Shown in pieces: positions 8,374-17,595 of a DNA stretch of 64,000 nucleotides; the stretch's first letter is position 1, and each line of letters begins with the position of its first letter. Under the pieces are notes generated by a model. That model was not told the origin of the DNA, made no database searches, and saw nothing but the letters and a program-made list of their open reading frames with translations. The translations under genes and the position numbers were made by a program. Source of the stretch: Ruegeria sp. PrR005 (GTDB lineage Bacteria > Pseudomonadota > Alphaproteobacteria > Rhodobacterales > Rhodobacteraceae); assembly GCF_010500245.1 (NCBI RefSeq), contig NZ_JAAGOX010000055.1, positions 62,001 through 126,000 of the forward strand, written 5' to 3'.

Positions 8374-8840
8374 TCCAGAGAGAAGGTCAGACCAAAGGTC
8401 AGGGTGGCATCGACTGAGTTGCCACCCGCGGGCAAGGCCTGCATGAAGAGGTTGCGATACCGCATTTGCGCGCCCGCCAATGGCACCATGTCGTCAATGG
8501 CATGGCCGAACTGGTCGCCGTTGCCGGGATACCAGGCAAGACCCGCGAACAGGTCGAACCCCCAAACTTCGGTTCGGTACAGGGGATATGCGCCCGACAC
8601 CGCAAGCGAGCCGTCGCCATAGCTGTTCCGAAAGGCCCCCACGGTCAGGTCGACGCGCTGGCCGATTGCCACCTCGGTCCAGGTCAGGAACAGCCCGGGA
8701 TTGAACTCTTCGAACGACCGGGTCGCGCCGACATGATGCGAGCCCAGCAGGATCGAAACCTGATCCGGCCCGGCCGTCGCGGCACTGGCTGAAACGACGA
8801 AAGCCGTTGAAAAAATGGCGTTTTTGACGACTTTCCGCAT
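8370..8840 (-). CDS. secreted protein of unknown function, paralogue A
   Basis: 156 residues with a Sec signal peptide (about 1-23, ending SAATAG). The rest is rich in alternating hydrophobic and polar segments (VSILLGSHHVG; PGLFLTWTEVAIGQRVDLTVGAF; VSGAYPLY; VDATLTFGLTFSLD) and ends in an aromatic/hydrophobic strand, as small outer-membrane beta-barrels do. It aligns along its length with the next gene upstream (TWTEVAIGQRVDLTVGAF versus WAETALGNRVDLSAGAL; LTFGLTFSLD versus LNFGLTIPLK), so the two are diverged tandem duplicates. No enzyme motif was recognised. Confidence 0.7.
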   Translation of the reverse strand: MRKVVKNAIFSTAFVVSASAATAGPDQVSILLGSHHVGATRSFEEFNPGLFLTWTEVAIGQRVDLTVGAFRNSYGDGSLAVSGAYPLYRTEVWGFDLFAGLAWYPGNGDQFGHAIDDMVPLAGAQMRYRNLFMQALPAGGNSVDATLTFGLTFSLD

Positions 8841-8919
8841 TGTCTGAGTTCTGTCCTTTTGTCGGGTATGACCGCGAATGCGTCCAGGCTATGCGTCAGG
8901 CGCGATGCACCGAAGCGGG

Positions 8920-9360
8920 CTACTTAAGGGGTATGGTCAGGCCAAAGTTCAGTCTGGTTTCCGCATCCAGGGACTCCCCGGGCACGGCCCGCAGATAGGC
9001 GTTTTTATACCGCGCCTCCAACGCCGCAACCGGGGCCACTGCGCCAATCGAATACCGCGATTTCTGCGCCAGATCGGCATCCCAGGCCAGCGCGCCGACG
9101 AAGGAAAACCGTATGTCTCCGGTGTCAGCAAAAGGAACTGCGGCGCTCAGGGCAAATGGCCCTGCCTTGCTGCCGTTCGGCAACGCGCCCGCGCTGAGAT
9201 CGACACGGTTGCCCAAGGCTGTTTCCGCCCAGATCAACGGGTCGAACTGCTCTGTGGTGGAGGTTTTGCCAGGTTTGACAGGCTGGGACTGGTCCGACAG
9301 TGCGGCACCGGAAAACCCTAACCCGGCGGAAACGACAAAGATCAGAACCGTCACGCGCAC
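8920..9360 (-). CDS. secreted protein of unknown function, paralogue B
   Basis: 146 residues with an N-terminal signal (MRVTVLIFVVSAGLGFSGAA). It is the diverged paralogue of the gene at 8370-8840: both share a (T/A)EtAlGnRVDLsaGA core, a middle strand ending Y(K/R)N-(A/L)(Y/F)-(L/M)(R/Q)A(V/L)P, and an FGLT C-terminus. A predicted all-beta, possibly outer-membrane, protein. The histidine-rich segment near the N-terminus of paralogue A (GSHHVG) is absent here. Confidence 0.65.
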   Translation of the reverse strand: MRVTVLIFVVSAGLGFSGAALSDQSQPVKPGKTSTTEQFDPLIWAETALGNRVDLSAGALPNGSKAGPFALSAAVPFADTGDIRFSFVGALAWDADLAQKSRYSIGAVAPVAALEARYKNAYLRAVPGESLDAETRLNFGLTIPLK

Positions 9361-9495
9361 CCTGCCCGTCCCTCTCCAGCTTTACAGGATTGTACCCCAA
9401 ATTGACCGTTTTGCAGTGGGTTTCATCCCGTATTGTTCCGTTTTGTACAGGGTCGCACCGAAATTGGACAAGATTGTGGCAAAACCGGAAACGGT

Positions 9496-10413
9496 TCAGA
9501 GTTTGCGGATCCAGAAGGATTGCGCCCGCCCCTGCCCCAGGAATGGCAGCGCCGCCACCGCATCCGGCCGGGCCCGTTGCAAGTAATAGCCGGGCCAGAG
9601 TATTTCATAACCGCCCGATTGGATCAGCGCGTGCAGGACATACTGTTCCGCCCAGGAGGGGCAGTCATAGAAGAACCGTTTGGGGTATTCATAGGGCAAG
9701 AACACGTCATGCACATGGATCACCACGCCCGGTGCCAGCGCCGGGATGATCCGGCAGAAGAGATGCGCGACATCGTTGCTCATCCGCACCTGGTGGCTTG
9801 AATCGATGAACAGGATGTCGCCTGCACCCAGTGCGGCGAACAGGGCCGGGTCGACCTCTTCCAACCGTTTCTGTTCGAACCGGTCGACCACATGCGCGAT
9901 ATCGGCGCGCGGCCAGGGGTCGATGGCGGTGATCGTGGTGGCCAGCCCGCCGTCAAGAATGGCCTGACGGGTGATCCGGGTCGAGTTGCCGCAACCGACC
10001 TCGATCACCTGGCGCGGCTGATAGCGGCGGACCATCAGATAGAGCGCCTCGGCATCGGGTGTGTCGTAATAGCCGTTGTTGCCGCGATACCCCGTCTGGT
10101 TCCGCTCTGGATCGTGCAGCGCGGCAAGGGCATCGGCGCGGGCCGTGTAATCGGCAACCAGTTGCGAAAGGTCGAACCCGTCCATCCCCGGGCTGAGCGC
10201 ATAGGCGATGCCGTCGAGGCCGCCGCGCGCTTCGAAGTCGCGCAGCCGCTCTTGTTCGGCGCTCCCTTCGCGGGCATCGACAAGCGCCATCCCCCACCGG
10301 GACAGCAACGCGTTGGCCTTTGGAAACTTCCGCTTTTTCACCGCTTTCACCTGTTGTCCGTCCTCTGGTTCAGCCCGTTGCATAACCGGCCCGCGCCCGC
10401 GATCCAATGGCAT
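9496..10413 (-). CDS. class I SAM-dependent methyltransferase
   Basis: A 305-residue protein with the SAM-binding motif [18 protein letters not shown] (about residues 136-152), followed by [11 protein letters not shown] and [18 protein letters not shown], the motif II/III region of a Rossmann-type methyltransferase. The fold is clear but the substrate is not. The N-terminal ~40 residues are basic and poorly conserved-looking, and the start is uncertain: ATG at 10383 is an alternative. It is divergent from the YbdK-type ligase gene. Confidence 0.8.
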   Translation of the reverse strand: MPLDRGRGPVMQRAEPEDGQQVKAVKKRKFPKANALLSRWGMALVDAREGSAEQERLRDFEARGGLDGIAYALSPGMDGFDLSQLVADYTARADALAALHDPERNQTGYRGNNGYYDTPDAEALYLMVRRYQPRQVIEVGCGNSTRITRQAILDGGLATTITAIDPWPRADIAHVVDRFEQKRLEEVDPALFAALGAGDILFIDSSHQVRMSNDVAHLFCRIIPALAPGVVIHVHDVFLPYEYPKRFFYDCPSWAEQYVLHALIQSGGYEILWPGYYLQRARPDAVAALPFLGQGRAQSFWIRKL

Positions 10414-10476
10414 TCCTGCTTGAGAAACGGGTCCGATGCCTGTTCACTGGTCCAACACGGCCAAACGGGAGGGACC

Positions 10477-11592
10477 ATGCAAACGGAATACACGCTTGGG
10501 ATCGAAGAGGAATACCTGCTGGTTGACCGAGACAGCCTGCAACTGGCCGAGGCCCCCGCCGCTTTGATGGAGGCCTGCCAGGCCGATTTCGAAGGCCAGG
10601 TCAGCCCCGAGTTCCTGCAATGCCAGATCGAGGTCGGCACCCGCCCGCATACCACCATCGCCTCTGCCCGCGATGATCTGAAACGGCTGCGCGCCTGTGT
10701 GTCGCAACGAGCGGGAGAGCATAATCTGGTCCCGATTGCTGTCTCCTGCCACCCGTTCGCCAACTGGAAGGACCAGCATCACACCCGCAAGGAGCGTTAC
10801 GACGCGCTGCAACATGCGCTGGGCGGGGTGGCGCGGCGGATGCTGATCTGCGGCATGCATGTGCATATCGGGGTCGAGGACAAGGCCCTGCGTGCCGATC
10901 TGATGCCACAGTTGAGCTATTTCCTGCCGCATCTTCTGGCGCTGTCGGCCTCCTCGCCCTTCTGGAATGGCGAGGATACCGGCCTGTCCTCCTATCGGCT
11001 GACCATCTTTGACAACCTGCCGCGCACCGGACTGCCGCCCACGTTTACAAGCTGGGCAGAGTATGAGCGCACCACGGGGATCCTGGTGGAGCTGGGGGTG
11101 ATCGAGGACACCACCAAGATCTGGTGGGATCTGCGCCCGTCGCACCGGTTTCCGACGCTGGAAACGCGGATCATGGATGTGCAGCCGCGGCTGGAGCACG
11201 CGCTGTCACTGGCGGCGATGAACCAGGCGCTGATGCGGATGCTCTGCCGGATGAAGGCGCGCAACCTGCGCTGGCGCCATTACGACCGGTTCCTGGTGGG
11301 CGAGAATCGCTGGCGCGCGCAGCGCTATGGTGTGGGCGAAGGGCTGATCGACTTTGGCGACCGCTCGATCAAGCCGATGACGGTGCTGATGGACGAGCTG
11401 ATGGGGATGCTGTCGGAAGATGCCGAGGCGCTGGGCACCCTGCCCGAGATCGCCCGGCTGCGGCAGATCGCCGAACATGGCAACTCGGCCACCCGTCAGC
11501 GCCGGGTCCATGCCGAGGCGCTGGCCCGAGGCGAGGATGCGGGACAGGCCGTGGTGCGCCACCTGATCGAGGAGTTCCACGCCGATCTGTAG
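10477..11592 (+). CDS. ybdK: YbdK-type carboxylate-amine ligase (GCS2 family)
   Basis: A 371-residue member of the glutamate-cysteine ligase type 2 family. Enzymes of this group show weak gamma-glutamylcysteine ligase activity in vitro; the physiological substrate is unsettled. Visible motifs are [12 protein letters not shown] at the N-terminus (metal/ATP-binding Glu residues), [21 protein letters not shown] and [25 protein letters not shown] precedes the ATG at 10477. An upstream extension of the frame is a shadow over the divergent methyltransferase gene and was rejected. Confidence 0.88.
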   Translation: MQTEYTLGIEEEYLLVDRDSLQLAEAPAALMEACQADFEGQVSPEFLQCQIEVGTRPHTTIASARDDLKRLRACVSQRAGEHNLVPIAVSCHPFANWKDQHHTRKERYDALQHALGGVARRMLICGMHVHIGVEDKALRADLMPQLSYFLPHLLALSASSPFWNGEDTGLSSYRLTIFDNLPRTGLPPTFTSWAEYERTTGILVELGVIEDTTKIWWDLRPSHRFPTLETRIMDVQPRLEHALSLAAMNQALMRMLCRMKARNLRWRHYDRFLVGENRWRAQRYGVGEGLIDFGDRSIKPMTVLMDELMGMLSEDAEALGTLPEIARLRQIAEHGNSATRQRRVHAEALARGEDAGQAVVRHLIEEFHADL

Positions 11593-11596
11593 GCTG

Positions 11597-11650
11597 AGGG
11601 GCGCTGCCCCTCTTGGCCTGCGGCCAATTCACCCCGGAGTATTTAGGGCA
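11597..11650. repeat. intergenic repeat element, copy 1 (contains GGGGCGCTGCCCC)
   Basis: AGGGGCGCTGCCCCTCTTGG (11597-11616) is identical to the bases after the stop of the 3-hydroxyisobutyrate dehydrogenase gene (14855-14874). The following bases are also related in both copies, with a conserved CCGG-T-ATTT section. The core can fold (GGGGCGCTGCCCC). It resembles a Rhodobacteraceae extragenic repeat often found after stop codons; that comparison is from memory. Confidence 0.6.
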
Positions 11651-11789
11651 AAGTGAATGGGCCTTTTGGGTGGTGCGCTTTGCATTTCTGCAAGGGGCGT
11701 TTGCGGCATTGGAGCTTGATCGGACAGGGGCGTAGCGGTAAGAAATAAACAACTGTTCATTTCTGCTGTCCGCCGATGGAGGAGACGTC

Positions 11790-12932
11790 ATGGATTTTGC
11801 ACTGACCGAGGAACAGACCGCGATCTTCGACATGGCCCACGCATTCGGCCAGGACAATATCGCGCCTTATGCCCGGCAATGGGAGGCCGAGGGCACCATT
11901 CCCAAGGAGCTTTGGCCGCAGGTGGGCGAGCTGGGTTTTGGCGGGCTCTATGTGTCCGAGGAAGCCGGCGGCGCCGGGCTGACCCGGCTGGATGCCACGC
12001 TGGTGTTCGAGGCGCTCAGCATGGCCTGCCCTTCGGTTGCGGCCTTTCTGTCGATCCACAACATGTGCGCCAAGATGCTGGACAATTTCGCCAGTGATGA
12101 GCTGAAGGCGCGGGTGATGCCAGACGTGCTGTCGCTCAAGACGGTGCTGAGCTATTGCCTGACCGAGCCGGGGTCCGGCTCGGACGCGGCGGCGCTGAAG
12201 ACGCGGGCGGAGAAGACCAACGAGGGCTATACGCTCAACGGCACCAAGGCGTTCATTTCGGGCGGCGGGTATTCCGATGCCTATGTCTGCATGGTGCGCA
12301 CCGGCGAGGACGGGCCCAAGGGCATCTCGACCGTCTATGTCGAGGATGGCACGCCCGGCCTGAGCTTTGGCGCGCTGGAACAGAAAATGGGCTGGAAGAG
12401 CCAGCCCACGGCCCAGGTGCAGTTCGACGATTGCAAGGTGCCCGCGGGCAACCTGGTGGGCGTCGAGGGCGACGGGTTCAAATACGCGATGATGGGGCTG
12501 GATGGCGGGCGGCTCAACATCGCCTCGTGCAGCCTGGGCGCGGCGCAGACGGCGCTGAACATGACCCTGCAATACATGGGCGAGCGCAAGGCGTTCGGCA
12601 AATCCATCGACCAGTTCCAGGCGCTGCAATTCCGGCTGGCGGATATGGAGATCGAGTTGCAGGCGGCGCGCACCTTCCTGCGGCAGGCGGCGTGGAAGCT
12701 GGACAACAAGACCCCCGACGCGACCAAGTTCTGCGCCATGGCCAAGAAATTCGTCACCGAGACCGGCTCGAAAGTGGTGGATCAGTGCCTGCAATTGCAT
12801 GGCGGATACGGCTATCTTGCCGATTACGGGATCGAGAAGCTGGTGCGCGACCTGCGGGTGCACCAGATCCTGGAAGGCACCAACGAGATCATGCGGGTGA
12901 TCGTTGCCCGCCACATGCTGGCCAACCGCTGA
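11790..12932 (+). CDS. acyl-CoA dehydrogenase, probably isobutyryl-CoA dehydrogenase
   Basis: A 380-residue FAD-dependent acyl-CoA dehydrogenase that introduces the alpha-beta double bond into an acyl-CoA. It shows the family signatures YCLTEPGSGSDAAALKT and QLHGGYGYLADYGIEKLVRD, with the catalytic base in QILEGTNEIMR. The substrate is inferred from context: the gene is first in an operon with 3-hydroxyisobutyryl-CoA hydrolase (7-base gap) and 3-hydroxyisobutyrate dehydrogenase, which is the order of valine catabolism. GGAGGAG precedes the ATG. Confidence 0.93.
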   Translation: MDFALTEEQTAIFDMAHAFGQDNIAPYARQWEAEGTIPKELWPQVGELGFGGLYVSEEAGGAGLTRLDATLVFEALSMACPSVAAFLSIHNMCAKMLDNFASDELKARVMPDVLSLKTVLSYCLTEPGSGSDAAALKTRAEKTNEGYTLNGTKAFISGGGYSDAYVCMVRTGEDGPKGISTVYVEDGTPGLSFGALEQKMGWKSQPTAQVQFDDCKVPAGNLVGVEGDGFKYAMMGLDGGRLNIASCSLGAAQTALNMTLQYMGERKAFGKSIDQFQALQFRLADMEIELQAARTFLRQAAWKLDNKTPDATKFCAMAKKFVTETGSKVVDQCLQLHGGYGYLADYGIEKLVRDLRVHQILEGTNEIMRVIVARHMLANR

Positions 12933-12939
12933 GGATCAG

Positions 12940-13980
12940 ATGGCAGATATCGACATCCGGGTCACGGGACGCGCCGGGCGGATCACGCTGACCCGCCCGC
13001 AGGCCCTGAACGCGATGAGTTATGACATGTGCATGGCGATCGACGCGGCGCTGAGGAACTGGCGCGAGGATGACGACGTCGCGCTGGTGATCCTGGATGC
13101 CGAAGGCGACAAGGCGTTTTGCGCCGGGGGCGACATTGCCGAGCTGTATGATACCGGCACCCAGGGCGACTATGGGTACGGGCGCACCTTCTGGCGCGAC
13201 GAATATCGCATGAATGCAATGATCTTCGAATATCCCAAGCCGGTTGTGAGCTTCATGCAGGGGTTCACCATGGGAGGCGGTGTCGGCATCGGCTGTCACG
13301 GCTCGCACCGGGTGGTGGGCGAAAGCAGCAAGATCGCCATGCCCGAATGCGGCATCGGGCTTGTTCCGGACGTGGGCGGCACGCTGATGCTGGCGCTGGC
13401 ACCGGGGCGGCTGGGCGAATATCTGGGCACCACCGCCGGGCGGATGGGGCCTGATGACGCGATTTTTGCGGGGTTTGCCGATCTCTACATCCCGCAAGGT
13501 GACTGGGAGGGGCTGATCGAGATGCTCGAGGCCTCGGGCGATCCGGCGCTGCTGGCGCCGCATGCACAGACCCCGCTCCCGGGCGAGTTGCGCGCGATGC
13601 AGGGTGAGATCGACCGGCATTTCGGTGGTGAGACACTGGGGGATATCCTGACGTCATTGCGGGCCGATGCCGGAGAGTTCTCGGAGAAAACGCGCGCCAG
13701 CCTGGGACGGAATTCGCCCTTGTCGATGGCCTGCACGGTTGAGATGCTGCATCGGCTGCGCGGCGCGGCATTGACCATCCGCAAGGCGCTGGAGCTGGAA
13801 TACCGCTTCACTTATCGTGCGATGGAAAAGGGCGATTTCCTGGAAGGGATCCGCGCCCAGATCATCGACAAGGATCGCAATCCGCGCTGGCAATATGCCG
13901 ATCTGACGGTGCCTGCGATGGCGGTATCGGCCATGTTGCAGCCTTTGGGCGCCGAGGCGCTGACATTCGAGGAGGAATAG
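12940..13980 (+). CDS. 3-hydroxyisobutyryl-CoA hydrolase / enoyl-CoA hydratase family
   Basis: A 346-residue crotonase-fold protein whose length and sequence fit 3-hydroxyisobutyryl-CoA hydrolase, which releases free 3-hydroxyisobutyrate from the CoA ester in valine breakdown. Motifs are FCAGGDIAELYD (oxyanion hole), FMQGFTMGGGVGIGCHGSHRVV and AMPECGIGLVPDVGGT with the catalytic Glu. The start at 12940 (MADIDIRVTGRAGRI) has GAGGA upstream; the longer frame overlaps the preceding gene. Second gene of the valine operon. Confidence 0.92.
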   Translation: MADIDIRVTGRAGRITLTRPQALNAMSYDMCMAIDAALRNWREDDDVALVILDAEGDKAFCAGGDIAELYDTGTQGDYGYGRTFWRDEYRMNAMIFEYPKPVVSFMQGFTMGGGVGIGCHGSHRVVGESSKIAMPECGIGLVPDVGGTLMLALAPGRLGEYLGTTAGRMGPDDAIFAGFADLYIPQGDWEGLIEMLEASGDPALLAPHAQTPLPGELRAMQGEIDRHFGGETLGDILTSLRADAGEFSEKTRASLGRNSPLSMACTVEMLHRLRGAALTIRKALELEYRFTYRAMEKGDFLEGIRAQIIDKDRNPRWQYADLTVPAMAVSAMLQPLGAEALTFEEE

Positions 13981-13982
13981 GC

Positions 13983-14855
13983 ATGAAAATCGGGTTCATC
14001 GGTCTGGGCAATATGGGGGCGCCGATGGCGGCCAACCTCGCCAAGGCGGGTCACGAGGTGACCGGGTTCGACATGGCGCCGGTCGAGGTGGCGGGTGTGA
14101 CCCGCGCGGCCAGCGCGGCAGAGGCCGCACGCGGCGCCGATGTGGTGGTGACCATGCTGCCCAACGGCCAGATCCTGCGCGCCGTTGCGGCCGAGGTGAT
14201 CCCGGCGATGACAGCAGGCGCGGCGCTGGTCGATTGCTCGACCGTCGACGTGGACAGCGCCCGCGCGGTGGCGGCGGAGGCCGAGGCGGCCGGGCTGCTG
14301 GCGGTCGACGCGCCGGTCTCGGGCGGCATCGGTGGCGCGGCGGCGGGTACGCTGACCTTCATGGCGGGCGGCTCGGAAGCGGCGTTCGACAAGGCCAAGC
14401 CTCTGTTTGACATCATGGGACAGAAGGCCGTGCATTGCGGCGATGCAGGCGCCGGACAGGCGGCCAAGATCTGCAACAACATGATCCTGGGCGTGACCAT
14501 GATCGCCACTTGCGAAGCCTTTGCGCTGGCCGACAAGCTGGGGCTGGACCGGCAGAAGATGTTCGACGTGGTCTCGACCTCGTCGGGCTATAGCTGGACC
14601 ATGAACGCCTATTGCCCGGCGCCCGGGGTGGGGCCGCAATCGCCCGCCGATAACGGCTATAAGCCCGGGTTCGCGGCCGAGCTGATGCTCAAGGACCTGC
14701 GGTTGAGCCAGCAGGCCGCCGGCAGCGCCGATGCCGATACGCCGATGGGCCAGCTGGCCGAGGCGCTTTATGCCCAATTCGTCGAGAACGAGGACGGAAA
14801 GGGCATGGATTTCAGCGCCATGCTGCCCCGGTTCGAAAAGCGCGGACGGGAATAA
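13983..14855 (+). CDS. mmsB: 3-hydroxyisobutyrate dehydrogenase
   Basis: Oxidises 3-hydroxyisobutyrate to methylmalonate semialdehyde with NAD+, providing the substrate of MmsA (6.1 kb). The 290-residue protein has the dinucleotide motif GFIGLGNMGAPMAANLAKAGH, the substrate-binding motif DAPVSGGIGGAAAGTLTFMAGG and the catalytic-lysine motif GAGQAAKICNNM. It starts two bases after the hydrolase stop, so the genes are co-transcribed and probably translationally coupled. The repeat element and then a terminator follow. Confidence 0.95.
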   Translation: MKIGFIGLGNMGAPMAANLAKAGHEVTGFDMAPVEVAGVTRAASAAEAARGADVVVTMLPNGQILRAVAAEVIPAMTAGAALVDCSTVDVDSARAVAAEAEAAGLLAVDAPVSGGIGGAAAGTLTFMAGGSEAAFDKAKPLFDIMGQKAVHCGDAGAGQAAKICNNMILGVTMIATCEAFALADKLGLDRQKMFDVVSTSSGYSWTMNAYCPAPGVGPQSPADNGYKPGFAAELMLKDLRLSQQAAGSADADTPMGQLAEALYAQFVENEDGKGMDFSAMLPRFEKRGRE

Positions 14856-14874
14856 GGGGCGCTGCCCCTCTTGG
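14855..14874. repeat. intergenic repeat element, copy 2
   Basis: Identical over 20 bases to 11597-11616 and beginning on the last base of the mmsB stop codon. The flank to about 14915 (TTCAC-CCGGT-ATTT order) is a diverged version of copy 1. Confidence 0.6.
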
Positions 14875-14922
14875 ACCGGGGTCAGTTCACGCCGGTCTGA
14901 TTTCTCGGCAGAAAGAAGCCAG

Positions 14923-14950
14923 CCGCCAGTGTGTTCACTGGCGGTTTTTT
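14923..14950 (+). terminator. rho-independent terminator of the valine operon
   Basis: CCGCCAGTG (14923-14931), loop TGTT, CACTGGCGG (14936-14944), then six T residues. Confidence 0.93.
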
Positions 14951-15034
14951 GCGCAGAGGTTTGCAGTTGCACCGCGCATGCCCCATCTGACGAGAGAGAG
15001 GCCGGAGTCCCGGTCGCAAGATGGAGTTGATGAC

Positions 15035-15445
15035 ATGAAACGGATGATCTCTGCTTCGCTGGTGCTGAGCCTAGCCCTTGCTGCTGCCCCTGCCCTGGCG
15101 GGAAATGGAAATGGCAACGGAAACGGCAAGGGAAATGGCAAGGCCCCCCACAAAGTTGAAAAAACGGTCAAGGTCACCCGCCCGGCCAATACGACCGTGT
15201 CGGTGCATTGCCCGCCCGGACTGGCCAAGAAGGCCGTTCCCTGCGTGCCGCCCGGACAGGTAAAGGCGCGCTATGGCATCGGCGACTATATCCCGCGTGA
15301 CTATTTCCGCATCGACGACCCTTATCGCTATGGCCTGAAGCGGGACGGCTATTACGTGCGGGCGGGCGACTATGTCTACCAGATTGATCGCGACACCCAT
15401 AAGGTGCTGAACCTGATCGGCGCGGTGGCCGATATCCTGAACTAA
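15035..15445 (+). CDS. secreted RcnB-like protein with Gly-Asn repeats
   Basis: 136 residues. The start at 15035 (GGAG nine bases upstream) gives a clear Sec signal peptide (MKRMISASLVLSLALAAAPALAG). The mature N-terminus is a low-complexity Gly-Asn/Gly-Lys stretch (about residues 23-37). The C-terminal part, YGIGDYIPRDYFRIDDPYRYGL and GYYVRAGDYVYQIDRDTHKVLNLI, resembles the periplasmic RcnB domain, named after a nickel/cobalt homeostasis protein. A role in metals here is not supported by neighbours. Confidence 0.75.
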   Translation: MKRMISASLVLSLALAAAPALAGNGNGNGNGKGNGKAPHKVEKTVKVTRPANTTVSVHCPPGLAKKAVPCVPPGQVKARYGIGDYIPRDYFRIDDPYRYGLKRDGYYVRAGDYVYQIDRDTHKVLNLIGAVADILN

Positions 15446-15448
15446 GGC

Positions 15449-16033
15449 TCAGCGCCAGGGGTTCCTGGGCGCGCGATCCTCGGACAAGCTGTCTTGCCGG
15501 GCGGTGACAAGCTCTTCGATCGCATCCGCCAGGTGGATGCGGTCGATATTGTAGTCACCGCGCGCGACCCGAATCCGGTGCGCCCGGAGCAGCACATCGG
15601 CATGGGTGCAGCCCACGGGCGGCTCGAACCGGTAGCTGGCCAGTTCGATCAACAGGCCCAGCGGATCCTTGAAATAGATCGAATCCATGAACCCCCGGTC
15701 GCGCGGGCCGGAATGGTCGATGCCGCGTTCGTCCAGCCGTTCGACCGCCTGCCAAAAGGTCGCCTGTGACACGTTGAAGGCGATGTGATGCACGCAGCCC
15801 GGATCGGTGGGCGTTCGGTCGGGCGTGCCTTTACGTGTCTCGTTGGTAAAGACGGTGATCAAGCGCCCGTCGCCCGGGTCGAAATAGACATGCCCCTCGT
15901 CCGGGTTGTCGAGATTGGGCTGGTCAAACACGAAGGGCATGCCCAGCACCCCCTCCCAGAAGTCGATGGTGCTCTGCCGGTCGGCGCCGGTCAGGGTAAT
16001 GTGATGCACGCCCTGGGTCTGTAGCTTGCGCAT
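15449..16033 (-). CDS. VOC-family (glyoxalase/dioxygenase fold) protein
   Basis: 194 residues with a vicinal-oxygen-chelate domain: GVHHITLTGADRQSTIDFWEGVLGM at the N-terminus supplies the first metal-binding His; CVHHIAFNVSQATFWQAVERL and SIYFKDPLGLLIELASYRFEPP supply the second half with the metal Glu. Such proteins include ring-cleavage dioxygenases and glyoxalases; the substrate is unknown. The start at 16033 has GAGGAGG upstream. A C-terminal extension of about 45 residues follows the VOC domain. Confidence 0.85.
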   Translation of the reverse strand: MRKLQTQGVHHITLTGADRQSTIDFWEGVLGMPFVFDQPNLDNPDEGHVYFDPGDGRLITVFTNETRKGTPDRTPTDPGCVHHIAFNVSQATFWQAVERLDERGIDHSGPRDRGFMDSIYFKDPLGLLIELASYRFEPPVGCTHADVLLRAHRIRVARGDYNIDRIHLADAIEELVTARQDSLSEDRAPRNPWR

Positions 16034-16084
16034 TGTCGTCCTCCTCTGCTCCCCGGACACAGCATAGCGCGATGGCGCGATCTC

Positions 16085-16870
16085 TCAATCACCGGGCGCC
16101 GCATTCCCCCAGATCGCTTCTGTCGCTTGCCGGGTGGCGTCGTCGGCGGGAAAGAACATCTCGATCCTGAGTTCGGACATCGCGATGTCGCCGGTGGCAC
16201 CGAACTGGGTGATCGTGGTGAAGAAGGAGAGCACAGCCTCGCCCAGCCGGTAGCGGGCGGGGATAACGGCGGGCATCGGGGCATCGACGGCGCCCGGCTG
16301 TTGCGCGACCCGTTCTGCCAACCGGGCCACCGCCTGTTCCAGCACCGGGTCGTAGCCAAAATGCGCAAGCTCGGTGCGCAGGCGCGTCAGGCTCAGCCGT
16401 TCGACCTCGGCCCGGTTTTCCAGCGCCGCCGCAAGGGCGGGATTGTCCAGCAGCGCGTCGATCAGGCTGTCGCCATCCCCCAGCCCGGTGGCGGCGAACA
16501 TCGCCTGGGCGGGGCGGTTCATCGCCTTGAGGCACCAGTGCCGGTCCACCGCCATCGCCGGATAGGGCGCGTGGCGGGTCAGCATCCAGTCGACCGCCTG
16601 CGAAAGCGGCGCCATTTCGGGTGCGTCGCCTGCCCGGCTGTGATAGGCGGGCGCCAGCCCCGCCGAGGTGAGCCAGCGGTTGCGGGCGCTGCCCGGCACC
16701 TCCAGTTCGTCACAGAGCCGCAGCACCATGCCCCGGCTTGGCCGGGCACGGCCGCTTTCCAGAAACGAGATATGGCGCGGCGAGACCCCGGCGGAGAGGC
16801 CAAGTGTCAACTGGCTCATCCGGCGCAGCTGGCGCCATTCCCGCAGCACATCTCCGAATGTGTCCATCAT
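16085..16870 (-). CDS. XRE-type regulator with MmyB-like ligand-binding domain
   Basis: A 261-residue transcription factor. Residues about 6-62 are a Cro/CI helix-turn-helix (LREWRQLRRMSQLTLGLSAGVSPRHISFLESGRARPS). The rest matches the MmyB-like domain: APYPAMAVDRHWCLKAMNRPAQAMF, a PAS-like region thought to bind fatty acids. It lies upstream of, and in the same direction as, the VOC gene (about 50-base gap) and may control it. GGAGGG precedes tandem ATGs. Confidence 0.88.
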   Translation of the reverse strand: MMDTFGDVLREWRQLRRMSQLTLGLSAGVSPRHISFLESGRARPSRGMVLRLCDELEVPGSARNRWLTSAGLAPAYHSRAGDAPEMAPLSQAVDWMLTRHAPYPAMAVDRHWCLKAMNRPAQAMFAATGLGDGDSLIDALLDNPALAAALENRAEVERLSLTRLRTELAHFGYDPVLEQAVARLAERVAQQPGAVDAPMPAVIPARYRLGEAVLSFFTTITQFGATGDIAMSELRIEMFFPADDATRQATEAIWGNAAPGD

Positions 16871-16992
16871 CCCTGCCCTCCGCTTGCCTCAGCATAGGGC
16901 ATCGGGCACGGGTTTCACTTACCCCAGAGGTAATTGTTTTGCGGCGGCCCGAGGTGGCAGGCTGGCCCCAGCATCAGAAATGGAGAGTAGAG

Positions 16993-17442
16993 ATGACCCA
17001 TGACCGCGCCACCCGCCTGCTGTCGCTTGCCGCCATCGCCACCGCGCTGTTCGGGTTGGCCATGTTCGCCACCGTCGCGCTGGACCAGCGCGCCGTGTTC
17101 GAGATGTTTCTTGATCTTGCCATCCTGCCCATCGACGGGGCGGACCGTTTGGATACCCCGACCGCGCGGCTGCTGACCGCGATCAGCGGCGGCTTGCTGA
17201 CCGGGCTGGGGGTGATGATCTGGCAAGTGGTGCGCGACGTCTATGCCCGCGACCCCGAAACCGGCGGGCGGATCATCCTGCGCGGGGTTCTGGCCTGGTT
17301 CGTGATCGACAGCGCCGGATCGGTGCTGGCCGGGGCCGCGTTCAACGTGTTGATGAACAGCGGATTTCTGGCCCTGTTTCTGGTGCCGTTGTTCGGGCGG
17401 CGTGCGCAAGGGACGCAGTCCGCATCCGGCGCAAGCAAATAG
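16993..17442 (+). CDS. four-span membrane protein of unknown function
   Basis: 149 residues with hydrophobic segments at about 8-30, 61-82, 95-116 and 118-135 (LLSLAAIATALFGLAMFATVAL; LTAISGGLLTGLGVMIWQVV; GVLAWFVIDSAGSVLAGAAFNVLM; GFLALFLVPLFG). No family could be named with confidence. GGAG is seven bases before the ATG. It is divergent from the XRE regulator gene and may be one of its targets. Confidence 0.75.
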   Translation: MTHDRATRLLSLAAIATALFGLAMFATVALDQRAVFEMFLDLAILPIDGADRLDTPTARLLTAISGGLLTGLGVMIWQVVRDVYARDPETGGRIILRGVLAWFVIDSAGSVLAGAAFNVLMNSGFLALFLVPLFGRRAQGTQSASGASK

Positions 17443-17595
17443 GCCCCCCGTTTGCCACCAAAGCGGCTCAGCCAGTGCGGTTGATCCATGTATCGCGCAC
17501 TGTGGAAAACTTTTCCCTTTTCAGTCAGGGAACCAAAGCGACCAAAGCGGCGTTCATCCTTCACACAACAAAATTTGGTATGGAGTATGGATCCG

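Noticed and set aside
15098-15145. GGAAATGGCAACGG-type repeats as a CRISPR or satellite
   Set aside because: They encode the Gly-Asn/Gly-Lys low-complexity stretch of a secreted protein; no spacers.
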